This document shows positions 42,034 to 42,139 of a stretch of 42,139 bases of DNA, piece after piece. The translations under genes were made by a program, and so were the position numbers. The stretch is from Nocardia niwae NBRC 108934 = DSM 45340 (GTDB lineage Bacteria > Actinomycetota > Actinomycetes > Mycobacteriales > Mycobacteriaceae), in assembly GCF_001613465.1 (NCBI RefSeq), contig NZ_BDCK01000056.1, positions 1 to 42,139 on the forward strand. Direction: 5' to 3'. Each line of letters opens with the position of its first letter. The stretch's first letter is position 1. The notes under the pieces are model-generated. The model saw only the letters and a program-made list of their open reading frames with translations, ran no database searches and was not told where the DNA came from.

Positions 42034-42139
42034 TACGATCCACTTTCTCAAGTCGTGGCCATGAGAGCTTCTTCACGCGGACGTAGACGCACAAGATAGA
42101 CTGACAATATCGGCGGTATCGGCGATGTTGGACCATGTG

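Overview
The window looks like the chromosome (or a large plasmid) of a high-GC mycolic-acid actinomycete. Nocardia or a close relative in the Mycobacteriales is my best guess. The basis is GC-rich third codon positions, GTG starts and ATGA/GTGA gene overlaps, a thiol-dependent arsC of the mycothiol type, an arsR-ACR3-arsC unit laid out as in mycobacteria, a MymA/LipR-like monooxygenase-esterase pair, and an AbrB-like gene of a kind common in Nocardia. The genus is inference. I saw no rRNA, tRNA or CRISPR array.

Layout. (1) 1-1290: the end of a partial unknown gene fused in frame to an IS481-type transposase remnant, then an ISL3 transposase remnant. (2) 1411-3193: a DrrAB-type ABC exporter, closed by two strong hairpins, with a 30-codon peptide gene on the other strand. 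(3) 3671-14636: a metalloid/metal resistance island. It holds a SigZ-like sigma factor, a Cys-Cys-rich 58-residue protein, a divergent ArsR-GNAT (ArsN-like) fusion, two flavoprotein monooxygenases, an MFS pump, an ArsR/CDF pair, a DUF3703 protein, and an arsR-ACR3-(broken arsC)-arsC operon. (4) 14640-24010: a rearranged zone with serine recombinase, IS982, IS5 and ISL3 remnants, an orphan Imm10-like gene, a 1392-residue DUF4062-NACHT-WD40 STAND ATPase, a divergent hemopexin-fold protein, and truncated restriction genes (HsdS tail, Mrr N-terminal domain). (5) 24470-34740: a catabolic locus with an amine-oxidase-like flavoprotein facing a seven-gene minus-strand run (ADH, APC permease, DapB-like dehydrogenase, acyl-CoA synthetase, ALDH, PhyH dioxygenase, PucR regulator). 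(6) 35072-40202: a divergent, overlapping Baeyer-Villiger monooxygenase / esterase / 7-TM trio, then gene debris and a class III aminotransferase. (7) 40308-42139: a small secreted protein, a frameshifted AbrB-like gene, a truncated gene, a perfect 46-bp hairpin, and weakly coding sequence to the edge.

How the parts fit. In the island, arsenate would be reduced by ArsC and arsenite expelled by ACR3 under a classical ArsR. The 5-10 kb unit adds oxidation (two flavoproteins), acetylation (ArsN-like domain) and MFS export, which points to organoarsenicals as well as inorganic arsenic. Paired cysteines recur at the C-termini or linkers of six neighbouring products. The 24-35 kb locus reads as uptake, oxidation and CoA activation of a nitrogenous compound under PucR control; the substrate cannot be named from sequence.

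The two least explained items are the STAND ATPase with its hemopexin-fold neighbour, placed among restriction and immunity remnants, and the Cys-Cys-tagged metalloid island. A 181-bp ISL3 fragment at about 96% identity occurs in direct orientation on both sides of regions 2-4, so this 22.7-kb block may have been assembled or moved by recombination between IS copies.
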